A DNA stretch of 64,000 bases, taken from assembly GCA_014529385.2 (NCBI GenBank), contig CM043944.1, positions 66,600,895-66,664,894 on the forward strand, written 5' to 3'. This stretch comes from Adiantum capillus-veneris. Lineage: Eukaryota > Streptophyta > Polypodiopsida > Polypodiales > Pteridaceae. Under the pieces are notes generated by a model, which saw only the letters and a program-made list of their open reading frames with translations, was not told the DNA's origin and did no database searches. Shown in pieces: positions 52,188-63,213 of the stretch (positions within the stretch are counted from its first letter, which is position 1; each line of letters opens with the position of its first letter). Both the position numbers and the translations under genes were made by a program.

Positions 52188-54260
52188 TGAGGGCGAGCTT
52201 TTTGAAATGGGGCCTCTAAACCCAAACCAATGGGCCTACCCTCACAAAATGTTCGTAAAGAGGTACGCACACTACTTGGTGCACCACGTTCTTTTGGGAG
52301 TGGAGAAGGAAACCAATCAAAATAACACTTGCACTCACCCACTCAAGCAACACACTTTGAGAACCCCCTTACTCTATATACACTTTGGAAACTTGAACAC
52401 CATCAATGATTATGCAACCCAATGCCGTGCATCAAATGAAATATGCAATTTGTGGAATAGCATTCACCTTCTCCCCACAAGAATACCCATAATACATCCA
52501 AACTCCTCCTCTCTCAAGCACTCATCAAAAAATCATGCGCACAAGACTTGCCTCTCAAACACACAAGAGAATCACTTACATCAAAGTAACACACTTTGCA
52601 TAGAGAGCTCATCTCCATCTATGCAATGCCGTGACACAAATAAAATCACCATGAGAGGTAGACACATGCATATGTAATGAAGAAAAAGAGAGTTGGAGTG
52701 AGAAATTTCTTTAGACCAATTGAATAAGTGTGGAGAAACAAACCAATGGTAAATTGAGAATAGAACCCTTACTTGATTTCTCGCACACCTTTTAAGGGGA
52801 GGACAGACGCTCGCTAACCATCACGAATTTCGACACTTGAAAGTTTTGAAGATGATTTAATGATCATTAACGTAACCATGAGAGAGATCATGATGTATTT
52901 ACAAGTTATTGAGGTGCTACAAATGATTTATTGGGTTGATGGAGTAAGAGATTGTAGAATAGAAAGAGTGGAGGATAGAGTTGCACTTCCTCCAAAAAGG
53001 AGGGTAAGGAGGGATGATGTGAAAGAGGGAGAGTTGGGGTTTTCTCTACTATTGATCAAGAAACAACATGAAGTTGAAAATATAAGTGTGTCCTTGAGTC
53101 TCTCCAAGGGGGGCTATTTATAGTTGTGTAGGAGTGGGATTATGCTACACTTAATTAGGGTGAGTGATTAGCCCTAATTAAGTGTCCTTTGACCACTCAT
53201 TGAATATTGGACATAAAAGGGACTATTTATTCACCAAAAATATCATTTTAGACCATGAAGGCTCCATAGGGGTGCATAATGTAGGTGGGCCCCACCATGA
53301 GGTCCTACGGGTGGCTCCTGCAGGGTATCTCAACTTGTCTATCTTGGCATTTAGAAAGCATCTTTAGGTTGGTCCCATCACATGCAAGTGACCTTGAACA
53401 CTCATTGATCTTCTAGAAGATGAGTAGGGGAAAAATAAGATCTCACCCTCTTGATTTACTTGATTTACAGTTCCCTTTTGCTGCGAATCTGACAGATTTA
53501 CACTATTTTGACCATAACTTTTTACCTGTAGCTCGGAATGACATGCTTCAAAAGGAAAATTTGACCTTCTCAACATGCTCGATATGAATTTGGACTATTC
53601 TTCACGCCCATGCACCAAGGAATTTGGTTTGGAAGGTCCACACTAGGCTAGGGAACCTTTTGCTTCCAAGTCTTCTTGTATGGGCCCTTTGCTTGTATGC
53701 ATCCAAGGGGAATCGTGATTTTTCAAAAGGGTATGATGCTTAAACAAAAAGAGGAGGGCCCAATATTATTTTCTTGTGAAAAGAATATACAATTTGAGTC
53801 TTTTTGAAAGGAGAAAAACTATATGTATATTCTTAAGAGATATTGGGCCACCTATGTAGGGGGCATAGCAGACTTGCAGAGATGGACCATAATCTTTGGT
53901 AAAGACAAGTGGAGAGTTGATTTTCCATGGTAGTTTATCTATATGGGATGGAAGATGGATATATTATTTTTCTACTGCTAATTCACAAGAGGTAAGAAAG
54001 TTTTGGGGTAGATAGTTGGTTATTGTATGCTTACTTTTATTTACAAAGCAAAAAAGAAAAGGGTGGTAATATAAATATATGACTAAGGTGACATTTTTTG
54101 GAAGAGTACAATGTATGTGTCGCCACAAAGGTTAAACGAAGAAGGGGAATTTACTTTAGATAACTTAATAGAGTAGAAAAATATATACACATATGAGAAA
54201 GAGGACGTTGAGTAGGCTGAAAAATGTTGCAAAAAGATGGTTACCATTTTATGCCACTCA
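52188..54260 (-). repeat. GypC 5' LTR (2073 bp)
   Basis: Pair of 43984-46053. Minus TATA box at 53115-53122 and palindrome at 53147-53185 conserved. The TATA box to LTR end leaves about 930 bp of transcribed LTR. Confidence 0.9.
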
Positions 54261-54394
54261 CCACTAGATACATATTCTAGTCATGCAAGTTTGTTATGCA
54301 ATGGTGGATGTGGTATGATGCTTGGGAGATCTCCATATCTAGGTATCAGATGAACTTTTTCAACCTCCATGTAACATATAATGGCCTAGTAACT

Positions 54395-55184
54395 TGTGTG
54401 TAGCGGAAAATAGCATGAAGATAGTGAGCATTTCATTAGAATAGATTCCTAATGATAATAACAAGAGTGCTTGGGTGGAGAGAGCAACACCTAGTTAGAT
54501 AGCATGAACAATACTTCAAAAGAGAGAGAAATTAAGCACTTGACAACAATTGAGGACCGGATCTGCATGGAGCCTGTTGGACGGATACGCGGTGACGGAC
54601 GTCAGCATAGCGAGAACTCACCTAACATATAATGTCAACTGAGAATGGAGCTCGACCTGCAGGCGCGTGGAAGCAAGCAAAGGGTGTCAACCTCTACTCG
54701 ACCGACTAATGACTACTTCCTACAGAGATATCAAATCTACATGCCATCGGTTCTGTGAATGTGAGAGTCTCCTATGATCCGACTATTAGAAGTCTCCTTA
54801 CAAAGCTTTAGGTTTTGGCTGATATACTAAGCCTTAGAAAACCTAATGTCCGACCAAAATGACCTGATTTGTCCCTAGGGTTCTATAGAGATTAATTACA
54901 ACACTGTGAGCTGGCTTTGCTCATCCAACAAGCATCTGTGGCCAAAATACAATTGCCGACTTAAAATATGAAGTTCCCATAAACATTACAGAAGTGGCCG
55001 TAATGGCTAAAAATAATAATAACGGGATATTCGATGATGTCCATGAGCTTGTATCTTTACATTACTGCATCCATCTTTTTCTTCATCACTTCATTAGCAT
55101 CTTTATTTGGAATCTTTAGAGAATCTTTGAGGAATCTTTATGGAATATTTGTGGAAGCGTTATTGAAAGGTTGACCTTTCAACA
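54395..55184 (-). repeat. Element E 3' LTR (left edge tentative)
   Basis: The right edge, TTTCAACA at 55184, next to the purine tract gives an LTR start TGTTGAAAGGTCAACC. The left edge TGTGTAGCGG at about 54395 is the best TG candidate but has no second copy to test it. Confidence 0.4.
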
Positions 55185-55197
55185 CTCTCCCCCTCCG
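55185..55197 (-). other. Element E polypurine tract
   Basis: Minus strand CGGAGGGGGAGAG directly before TGTTGAAAGG. Confidence 0.6.
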
Positions 55198-56232
55198 AAG
55201 TCTTGTCGTCTCTGACAAGACCCTATGTGTGTAGTGGCCTTGACGAGTGCTTCATGTTTTGGTGTTAGTTGAAGCTTTTGTTGTTGCCGTTGCTTCTACC
55301 AGATGCTTTGTATGTTGTAGAGGTACCTTTTTCTTGTACATGTAGTGTAGTTGAAGCCATAGCTCTACCCCTCCAATTGGTTGTTGTAGCGTGAATAGGT
55401 TGAGTGAGGTTTGTTGTTGCAGTAAGTCATTTTCTGGGCCGCTCCCCTTTGATCTTCTCGTTGATGAGCATGTAGTTGTTTGGGGATGTCATTGGTTTAC
55501 TTTTCTGTGTTTTTATAAGAAAAATAAAATAGTAAAAATAAAATGTGGCGTATATTACAAAATGAAGGTCTTGGATACTTGGATAGGACTAGAGGGAAAA
55601 ACCCAGTGGGAAAAAAATGCCTTTAGTCACAATTAAATGTGAGGCTATATGTACTTATGTTTTGATGTAACCGAATTTTGTTGAGTTAAAGTACTTATGG
55701 CCGTATGGCTACTATTATTGATTGGATATACATTGGATAAGTGTCAGTAGCTTGAAGTCAGAATCGTTGTTGTTGAGCAAATGATTATGAAACCTGTTAC
55801 CGCTTCATCATCATTATTTTGTTGTGTAAGTGAATGGGTGGAACACAAATCGTGTCAAATGCAAATCTCCAATGATGGGACATTATATATGCTTGCACAG
55901 ATAGATGCATGGGAAACAATATGCGGTGCGAGAGGAGTTTGAATGGTGCTTCCAGGAGTGAACGTAGCTAGAGAAGCAAAAATATATTTGACTTCCAAGA
56001 GCTGCCGTTACTCACAAGAAGGGTTTTTGTCGACGAGTTTTTTTTCACTCTCCTCCCTGTGTTCATGTGAGTGAGTGTTTTTTAGACTACTCCGTCACTC
56101 CACCAATTAAAATAGTAGACTTTGATTCTTATGCTCACCTATCCAGCATGAGCGACTCCATTTTACAATATTCTCAACTCTTCCAGCTTGAGCTATAATC
56201 AAAATATCTAGACTCCTAGACCACAAAAAATA
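55198..56232 (-). other. Element E 3' non-coding region
   Basis: About 1 kb between ORF end and polypurine tract. Stops in all frames on the minus strand, and no RT, RNase H or integrase motif seen. Confidence 0.5.
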
Positions 56233-57297
56233 TTAATACATGAAGGTTGGGTCTGACACTTGCTCATTTAGTGGCTCAGCTACCCGGCTCTTGACTCTTA
56301 TGCCATGATTTTTATGGCAACTTGAATTACTCTCTGGAGCTTTCGACCAAGAATAGGTTTTGAAATTCAAAACTCCCATCCTCGAAGAGAGGATTTGTAA
56401 AGGACCATACTGACAATATTGGTTTCTTTTGCCATACCTGGTTGACCTTGGTTGTTGTTGTTGGTCCCTTGGTTTTTGAGAAGATTGGCTCGCTCCATTC
56501 TCCATAACACTTTGTCTATCATGTCTTGATATTTCTTGAGAGCTAGATATGACTTCAATCTTCTTTGGTATGTGTTGTTCTTTTGGCACCCATTTGTATC
56601 TGCATCGTGTAATTAGCGTGTCTTTGTAGATATCCTTTGCCTTGACTATGACATTGTCCTTGATTTTGCCTTTCGTGAAATTGCGATTATTTTCATCTTG
56701 AAGTCGTCGGATTGAAGAATGTTTACCTGGAATCTTTGGTAGCCAGATTCTCCGATTTACTTGATAGTAACCTTGTGCTTGAATAATTGTAGATGTCACT
56801 TCCCATGATGTTTTTGATGTCGTCTTGAGATGTACAAGAGTGTCATTTTTGGGGGTATTTATCGATGAAGTTTTATGTTGGTTTGAAGGCCAGCTGGATT
56901 TGAAATTTCCTGCATCCCTTTGGCGAGCCTTGTTGGTTGGTCTCCTTTGGCGATATAAATATGAGCTTTGTTTCTTTTGGGGACGCTTTTTGAAACCTTT
57001 ATCCACCACATAAGATGAGGTATTTGGTTTTGGTAACCAAAGTTTTTTCTGACCCTCATAATAGCCTTGCTTTGCTAAGTTGTAGTGGGAGGCTATCCAT
57101 CCCATGTGTTTACCTTTCGTCAATTGGCTAGGATCATTTATCCATATTGGATCCTTGACCTTTATTTCTTCTGCTTTAATGCAGACCCTTGAAAACCTTT
57201 GGCGGCTGTGATCTGGCAGTGTAGGGTATTTTGGTTGAAAGATTTTCTTTCGAGTCTGTCTTTCATGTGGAAGCATGTGGTCAGTTGATGTCGAAGC
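56233..57297 (-). pseudogene. Element E ORF, C-terminal part with W-[LV]-P-K units
   Basis: The open frame runs from the CopD LTR (nominal start 57327) to 56233. Host sequence begins ASTSTDHMLPHERQTRKK. Units: HYNLAKQGYYEGQKKLWLPK (about 57089-57028), IIQAQGYYQVNRRIWLPKIP (about 56787-56728) and RCRYKWVPKEQHIPKK (about 56607-56560). KDPIWINDPSQL precedes the first. Highly basic, Ser/Gln-rich, no hydrophobic segment. Element F also has KKWVPKE. The domain is unknown to me; an RNA-binding or structural role is only a guess. Lies downstream of the protease-like part (62521-62766). Confidence 0.5.
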
Positions 57298-57524
57298 TGT
57301 TGGAATTAGGGTTGCAGAGAAACACACACAGCTTGGAGAAGACGAAGGAAGCTCAAGGCAGACAATAGAGAGTGTATTAGTTAGTATGCAATGGAAAGAT
57401 AGATAGCCCTAGAGTGATGGGCGTATATATAATGCACGGGGAAAAAAACCTCCTAAAGAGGGAAAAAATGCCCCGGCGGTCCTAGTGTGTTCACACACAT
57501 CACTACCGTATGTATATGGTAACA
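57298..57524 (-). repeat. CopD 3' LTR (227 bp)
   Basis: TGTTGGAATTAGG to GGTAACA. Pair at 62130-62356. Confidence 0.9.
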
Positions 57525-57540
57525 AATCCCCCCATGGAGT
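57525..57540 (-). other. CopD polypurine tract
   Basis: Minus strand CTCCATGGGGGGATT directly before TGTTACC. Confidence 0.6.
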
Positions 57541-57600
57541 GATGCGGTGAACGAGAGCTGGCACATGAGTAAAGGGAAGTGCCATGCCCTGAGGACATGA

Positions 57601-59105
57601 TCAGTCCACAAAGGGGAGTAATCCCAAAGCTTTGCGGAAAGCTTCAAGCTTCTCACGAGACAATGCCTTTGTGAAAAGATCTGCAAGGTTGTCCTGTGTT
57701 GGCACATAAGCCAAGCTGATCTCTCCTGCTGAGAGCCTCTCCCTGACATAGTGGTAATGCACCTCAATGTGCTTTGTGCGAGCATGAAAAACTAGGTTCC
57801 TCGCAACTGCCAATGCGCTCTGACTGTTAGTGTAGATAGTGTTGGCAGTGTCCTGTCCAACACCCAAATTAGCCATAAGGCGTCTGAGCCATACACACTC
57901 AACCGTAGTTGTGAAGACTGCCCTGTACTCAGCCTCACAACTCGAAGTGGCCACAGTAGGTTTCTTCTTGCTCAACCATGATATACATGAACTACCAAGC
58001 ATGAAACAAAAACCACTTGTGGACACTCTCGTGTGAAAACAACCAGCCCAATCTGAGTCCGAAAAAGAGTGTAAGTCTGGCGGCAATGATCCCCCCTTGG
58101 GATAAAACAAGCCAAGATGTAAAGTGCCATTAAGGTAGCGGAAAATCCTCTTGACAGCCTGCCAATGCTTAGACCCTGGGCTATGCATAAATCTGCTGAC
58201 CTGTGAGACTGCAAACTCAATATCCGGCCTTGTGTTGCATACATAAATGAGGCAGTCAACAGCAGTTTGGTAAAGAGTGACATCAGCAGGATCACCAGCA
58301 TCATGTAGAATTCAACTTCAAACCTGTTTCCATGGGAGTGGCAATAGGTTTGTAATCCTCAAGTCCAAACTTGCATAGCAATGTCTCTATCCAACAGCCC
58401 CAAATCTTTCATCTTGAAAGTAGCATTCAAATCAGCCTTAAATTCAGCAATATGTCTCTCATTTGGTCCAGTGATCAGCAAATCATCGACATAAAGAACC
58501 ACAATGAGAAATACATCACCCTCACGCTTTACATACAATGTACTTTCTGCTGGACTGTTACGAAAGCCTTGTTTGACCAAATGAGTGTCAGCTTTCTCAT
58601 ACCAAGCACGAGGAGATTGCTTCAACCCATACAAAGCCTTGTTACATTTGCACACTTTGTCCTCTTGTCCTTTTATGACAAAACCGCGAGGTTGCGTTAC
58701 ATAAACTTCCTCAAATATGTCACCATTCAAGAAAGCATTAACAATGTCTGATTGATGTACATCCCAACCAAAATGAGCTGCCAATGCACATAGAAAACGC
58801 ACAGTAGTCATACGACAAGTGGGAGCAAAAGTCTCTTCATAATCTATGTCTTTTTGCTGTGCATAACCCTTTGCAACAAGTCGAGCCTTATGGCGATCGA
58901 TCTCACCATCTGGCTTGCGTTTCAACTTGTAAACCCACTTCGTACCAATGGCCTTTTTGCTAGGAGGCAAATCACATAAAGTCCATGTGTCATTTTCTAT
59001 AAGTGCATCATATTTTGATTGCATGGAAGCCATCCAATTTTCTGAATTCTGTGCTTCATCAAAAGATAGAGGCTCCTCAACATCATGTAAACTAGACACA
59101 GCCAA
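57601..59105 (-). pseudogene. pol: CopD reverse transcriptase and RNase H
   Basis: 58359-59105: WVYKLKRKPDGEIDRHKARL, FLNGDIFEEVYVTQPRGF, YGLKQSPRAWYEK and VVLYVDDLLITG (about 58474-58500). A frameshift between 58359 and 58300 leads to 57601-58188: RNase H FSDSDWAGCFHTRVSTSGFC, ATSSCEAEYRAV, HARTKHIEVHYHYVRE and DLFTKALSREKLEAFRKALG. The catalytic YVDD and RNase H residues are present. The frameshift inactivates it. Confidence 0.85.
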
Positions 59106-60585
59106 AGCATAACAATCTCATGCATAAGATGCATGGCGAGAGCCTGAACGAGTACAACTAGACAAAGGTGCATCCAATTTACTATCACGCAAAGTGTGCA
59201 CTAGCCATTTTGGCATACCTCTAGCCTGCTCATTTTCAGCCCTTTCCTCATCAAGTACGTCATGTACATCTGCATCAGTAATAGGCTGATCTAGTACATT
59301 TTGAAAAATCCCATAGGCTGTACATTTGCCTCATTGGAACTTACATTCGTATTTCCACCATTGAAAAGAGGCAACAAAGTGTCATAAATGTCCTGTGAGC
59401 TTACATTACTGTCTCTAGTACATGACAGCAAGGGCTGAACAGAATCTTCCACAAATACTACATCCCGAGAAACCAGAATACGTTTTGTTTGCGGATGATA
59501 TAACCTGTAAACTTTGCTTTCAGCACTATAACCAGCAAAAATACATTTGACAGCCTTATCATCCAATTTTCTGCGCTGCACTTGTGGCACCAAAGCATAT
59601 GCCAAACAGCCAAAAACACGCATGTGCTCAATAGAAGGCTTTCTATCATGCCATGCTTCATATGGAGTAATAGACTGCAAAGCTTTTGTAGGACACCTAT
59701 TAAGTACATAAGTGGCACACATGATGGCCTCAAGCCAAAAAGAATGCGGCAAAGCTTGACTTTTGACCATACATCGTGCCATTTCCGTCAGTGACCTGTT
59801 TTTCCTCTCAGCAATACCATTTTGCTAAGGTGTATAAGGCACTATACATTGGTGTTTTATCCCACGACTAGCCAGAAATGCATTAAATTCATGAGACATA
59901 TACTCCCCCCCTCGATCAGAACGGAGGGTGTCCATAGTACATTTCGAGACATTTTCAACCATAGCCAGAAATTGTTTGAAGCACATAAAAACTTTGGACT
60001 TCGCTTTAAGCGGAAATACCCATGCATGCCTAGAGTAATCATCAATGAAAGTCACGAAGTACAGGTAATTGCCCAAGGACGGAGTTTGCATGGGCCCACA
60101 AACATCACTGTGCACAAGCTGCACCTGCATGTGGCCCGAACTCAACCATCCTTTGGAAACTTAGAACGCTGCATCTTACCCAAAATACAGCCTTCACAAA
60201 CATGTTTGATAGGTGCTTCAAGAGGTGGCAAAGAAGCAACCATATCAGATTTCTACAAACCCAAAAAACTGGCAAAATTCAGATGACCAAAACGTGCATG
60301 CCAAAGTTTTGCATCTGAAATAGCCCTTGAATCTGCAACAGCATTTGCAAAATTTTGTCCACACGTGTCATACAAAGTGAACTTATACAGCCCACCACAC
60401 AAAAGGCCAGATGCAACAATTTCATCACCAAAACTGAGATCATGAACTGTACATCTGTCATCCACAAATTTGACTACAAGTCCAAGTCTAGAAAGTGCCG
60501 ATACAGACAAGAGATTCTTCTTGATTCCAGGTACATAAAGTGCATCAACAAGTGTGAAGGAGCTGCCATTAGCAGCAGTGAGCAC
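59106..60585 (-). pseudogene. pol: CopD integrase region
   Basis: 60253-60585 gives the pre-integrase part (VDALYVPGIKKNLLSVSALS, KLWHARFGHLNFASF), with TAG at 60253 and then CEGCILGKMQ near 60190. 59825-60145 has VHSDVCGPMQ (first Asp), FVTFIDDYSRHAWVFPLK and LRSDRGGEYMSHEF (second Asp), then TAG at 59825-59827 inside the YTP-QNG motif; QNGIAERKNR (Glu) follows. 59291-59782 holds the rest (HSFWLEAIMCATYVLNRCPT, VFGCLAYALV). A stop-broken link to RT fills 59106-59290. Confidence 0.8.
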
Positions 60586-61805
60586 AATCTTTCCAACTCC
60601 GTGAACTGGATAAGAGGCATTGTTGGCACAAGTGACTCAATTCCCATGAGGGACAAACTCGAGAGAGGTAAACAATTCACGATGTGAGGTAATGTGCTTT
60701 GTAGAACCACTGTCGAAATACCACACATGTGAATCTGCAACAACTGACAAGCATGCATCATGGACAACAGGATTGTAAGTGCACTCTGCGCTAAAATCCC
60801 ATTCTGCATTAACATCAGCAACACAGTCTCCTTTCACAGAAGACTCAACAATGGCTGCATTTGTAGTGGAACCAGCATTTGCAGTGGAACCACCCTCTTT
60901 CTTCTTAGCCTCTTTGGCCTTCAACTTAGGACACGACTTGATCAAGTGATCATTGGCTTTACAATAATGGCAACGCATCTTCTTTTTACCCTTATCACCA
61001 TAATGCCAGCAGAAGCATTAGGAACATAATTTTTGCCACTCACAGCAGAACCATAAGAAGTGGCTGCGTTGCTGTTACCACCCTTTCTTTGAGAAGCAAT
61101 AAAAGCCTGTTCAACTGCACGCTGTCTAGTCCTATTTTTTCTGGACAGTGACTCTTGCAACAGCAATGTGCATAATGCATCAAACTTGAAAACTTCTGGA
61201 TTTCCTTGGGTCATCAGTCTCCAAGTACTAGCAAAAGTCTGGTAGGAATCTGGTAAGGCATCAAGAAGAGTCTGCACAAGGGAACTGTCTGAAATGACTT
61301 CACCTGCAGAAATAAGCTGCTCATTGATATCCTTGACACTAGCAAGGAAAGTGTCCATATCATCCTCCTCATGCATAATCTTCGACTCCATCTCTTTACA
61401 CAGCAAAGCAATTTTAGCCTCATTGCGGCTTGCATAAAGACCTGCTAGAATATCCCAAGCCTGTTTTGCAGACTTTGCTCAACGGATGTGAGGAACAATG
61501 GTGTGCTTCACAGACAACGCAATCAATGCATGAGCCTGCGCATCCTTAACATCCCAACGAGCTTGTTCTGCCATAGGCAAAACCACTCTAACACCTGCAA
61601 TCCTTGCAACAAGACCTGCAACATCTGCAACATCGCCTACATCCTCAAAACCAGGACGTACATCAATGCCCTGCACAATGTTCCAGACACCTTTTGACAC
61701 AAGAACATGTTGCATCATATAAGCCCACATAGGGTAGTTGTCCCCATCCAACCTGTCCTCAGCAGCAAACATCTTGAACACATCTCTGTTGTTGTTGTCA
61801 GCCAT
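60586..61805 (-). pseudogene. gag: CopD gag and protease
   Basis: Gag starts MADNNNRDVFKMFAAEDRLD at 61805, with DNYPMWAYMMQHVLVSKGVW; TGA at 61479-61481 precedes AKQAWDIL; the UBN2 part reads LLCKEMESKIMHEEDDMDTF, SLVQTLLDALPDSYQTF. A frameshift near 60990 leads to the knuckle CHYCKANDHLIKSC and protease VWYFDSGSTKHITSH (DSG site). The order is complete, with one stop and one frameshift before protease and a further TGA at 60637. Confidence 0.8.
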
Positions 61806-62115
61806 GGTAAATGCTGCACCTGATGTGAAAACTGCCCGAAAATAGGAGAAATGGAGCCGGAACAACCTGTGCTATATAGCACAAACCGTAGAATACTATA
61901 AGACACCTGTTATGCAGAAAATGGAACTGACAGAAATTTTTCACAAAATGACTAAATAACTTGTGCAGTACTTCTTTTAGTGGAAACAGAGGCCAAAATG
62001 AGCCGAAATCAATTTTTGTCGACCTGCGAACGCTTGCCAAAGCTTAGTGAAATCGGAGTAAGTGAGCAGGCATGTGCTGGAGCAGCTGGCGACTAAGCCT
62101 GGGAGGACGTGACCT

Positions 62116-62127
62116 GCTCTGATACCA
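62116..62127 (-). other. CopD primer binding site (initiator Met tRNA)
   Basis: Minus strand TGGTATCAGAGC, two bases from the LTR. Same primer as CopN. Confidence 0.9.
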
Positions 62128-62129
62128 AT

Positions 62130-62356
62130 TGTTGAAATTAGGGTTGCAGAGAAACACACACAGCTTGGAGAAGATGAAGGAAGCTCAAGGCACACAATAG
62201 AGAGTGTATTACTTAGTGTGCAATGGAAAGATAGATAGCCCTAGAGTGATGGGCATATATACAATGCACGGGGGAAAAAACCTCCTAAAGAGGGAAAAAA
62301 TGCCCCGGCGGTCCTAGTGTGTTCACACACATCACTACCACATGTATATGGTAATA
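62130..62356 (-). repeat. CopD 5' LTR (227 bp)
   Basis: TGTTGAAATTAGG to GGTAATA. The terminal CA has become TA, but the edge is fixed by the target duplication GAAGC. Confidence 0.9.
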
Positions 62357-62361
62357 GAAGC

Positions 62362-63213
62362 TCTGTCTTGAACTTTTCGGGGCTGGATTGAAGACTTTGA
62401 TTTAAGGGGCTGCTTTTGTGGGCTTATTTTGGCATTGCCTTTGTCAGAAGCCGATAATCTTAGAGCAGTAGTAGGCTGGATTTCTTGAGAGCTAGTCGTG
62501 ATGAACATTGTTGAAAATTCAGGTTCTTCTGACAAAATCAAATGTGTACTCATTTTGGAGGAATCCACCACTAGGAATTTGTCTTTGATTACCTTTGACC
62601 GTAATGTAAGGGTAGCTTTTGCAATCCCTAAACTTGTGATGGCTATTCCATGTGATATAGGAACATGTACCTGAATTTTATACAGTTCTAGCTTATCTAG
62701 AAGTAACCACAGCCCATAAGACATGACATTAGTCATGGCAGTGCAATCTATCTCTGCTATAAAATTGAATTTCAGTTTCTCATGCACATCCAACGAGAAT
62801 TTAATCTTCTTGTTGGCTGCCAAGTGGCTGATGTCCTCATTGCTTTCAGTACTTTTCTTGGACTTTTGTGCCTTGAAGGCTTTGTCATCCTCTTGTATGT
62901 TGAACTTCTTGGTCATTTGACTGGTTGTAGCATGTCCCAAGTGCTTACTATCTTCTGCTGTAGCTGATTGTTGGTGTTCATTGCTAGTTTCTGACTGTGA
63001 CGCCTTGATTCTTGATTTCAGAAGCTCTCTGTCACTATTTACTTCTTCTAACACTCGAAGGTCATTCAATGGTGACTTTTCTTCTTGGAAATGTTGAAAC
63101 TTGTGTAGCAAGATGTTGAGGTTGACTCTCTTCTTTTGATGCAATGGTCGCCGTGGCCTTTGAATTCCATTGTTCCATGGGTTTTTGTAGAGTCTCTTCT
63201 CGAAAATATTCAT
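62362..63213 (-). pseudogene. Element E ORF, middle part with retropepsin-like segment
   Basis: Open frame from 63213 into the CopD LTR. First a charged region (PLNDLRVLEEVNSDRELLKS; AEDSKHLGHATTSQMTKKF). Then at 62521-62766 FIAEIDCTAMTNVMSYGLWL, LLDKLELYKIQVHVPISHGI, AITSLGIAKATLTLRSKVIK and FLVVDSSKMSTHLILSEEPE. Hydrophobic-D-x-x-A-x-x-N-V-M-S and the later H-L-I-L-S-E fit an aspartic protease fold, but the site is DCT rather than DTG/DSG. No database check was possible. Confidence 0.5.

Larger units (their letters stand above)
43984..54260 (-). mobile_element. GypC: full-length dual-RNase-H gypsy element
   Basis: LTRs of about 2.07 kb (43984-46053 and 52188-54260), primer site (52170-52182), leader with two small ORFs, gag, DGG protease, RT, RNase H, second RNase H, integrase and a purine tract, all on the minus strand. 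Flanks CCAC (43980-43983) and CCAC (54261-54264) fit a 4-bp target duplication (ACCAC if one shared base is counted). The LTRs differ at many sites, so the insertion is not recent. It sits in the LINE. The dual RNase H plus DGG protease is the Tat-like layout. Confidence 0.9.
38519..54390 (+). mobile_element. L1-type LINE, broken by a foldback element and by GypC
   Basis: The plus strand holds ORF1 (38519-39490), an endonuclease region (39600-40350), RT (41106-43100) and distal ORF2 (to 43983), resuming at 54261 after GypC. The coding sequence is full of stops, so the copy is dead. The 5' end abuts the J LTR; no poly-A tail could be fixed because element E begins at about 54395. Confidence 0.65.
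57298..62356 (-). mobile_element. CopD: full-length but decayed copia element
   Basis: LTRs of 227 bp at 57298-57524 and 62130-62356, initiator-Met primer site (62116-62127), gag to RNase H on the minus strand, and a 5-bp target duplication GAAGC (57293-57297 and 62357-62361). The LTRs differ at roughly eleven positions, so the insertion is older than CopN. It interrupts the ORF of element E. Several stops and frameshifts. Confidence 0.9.

Noticed and set aside
53147-53185. CCCTAATTAAG-type text as a telomere repeat
   Set aside because: Single palindrome, not an array of CCCTAAA units.
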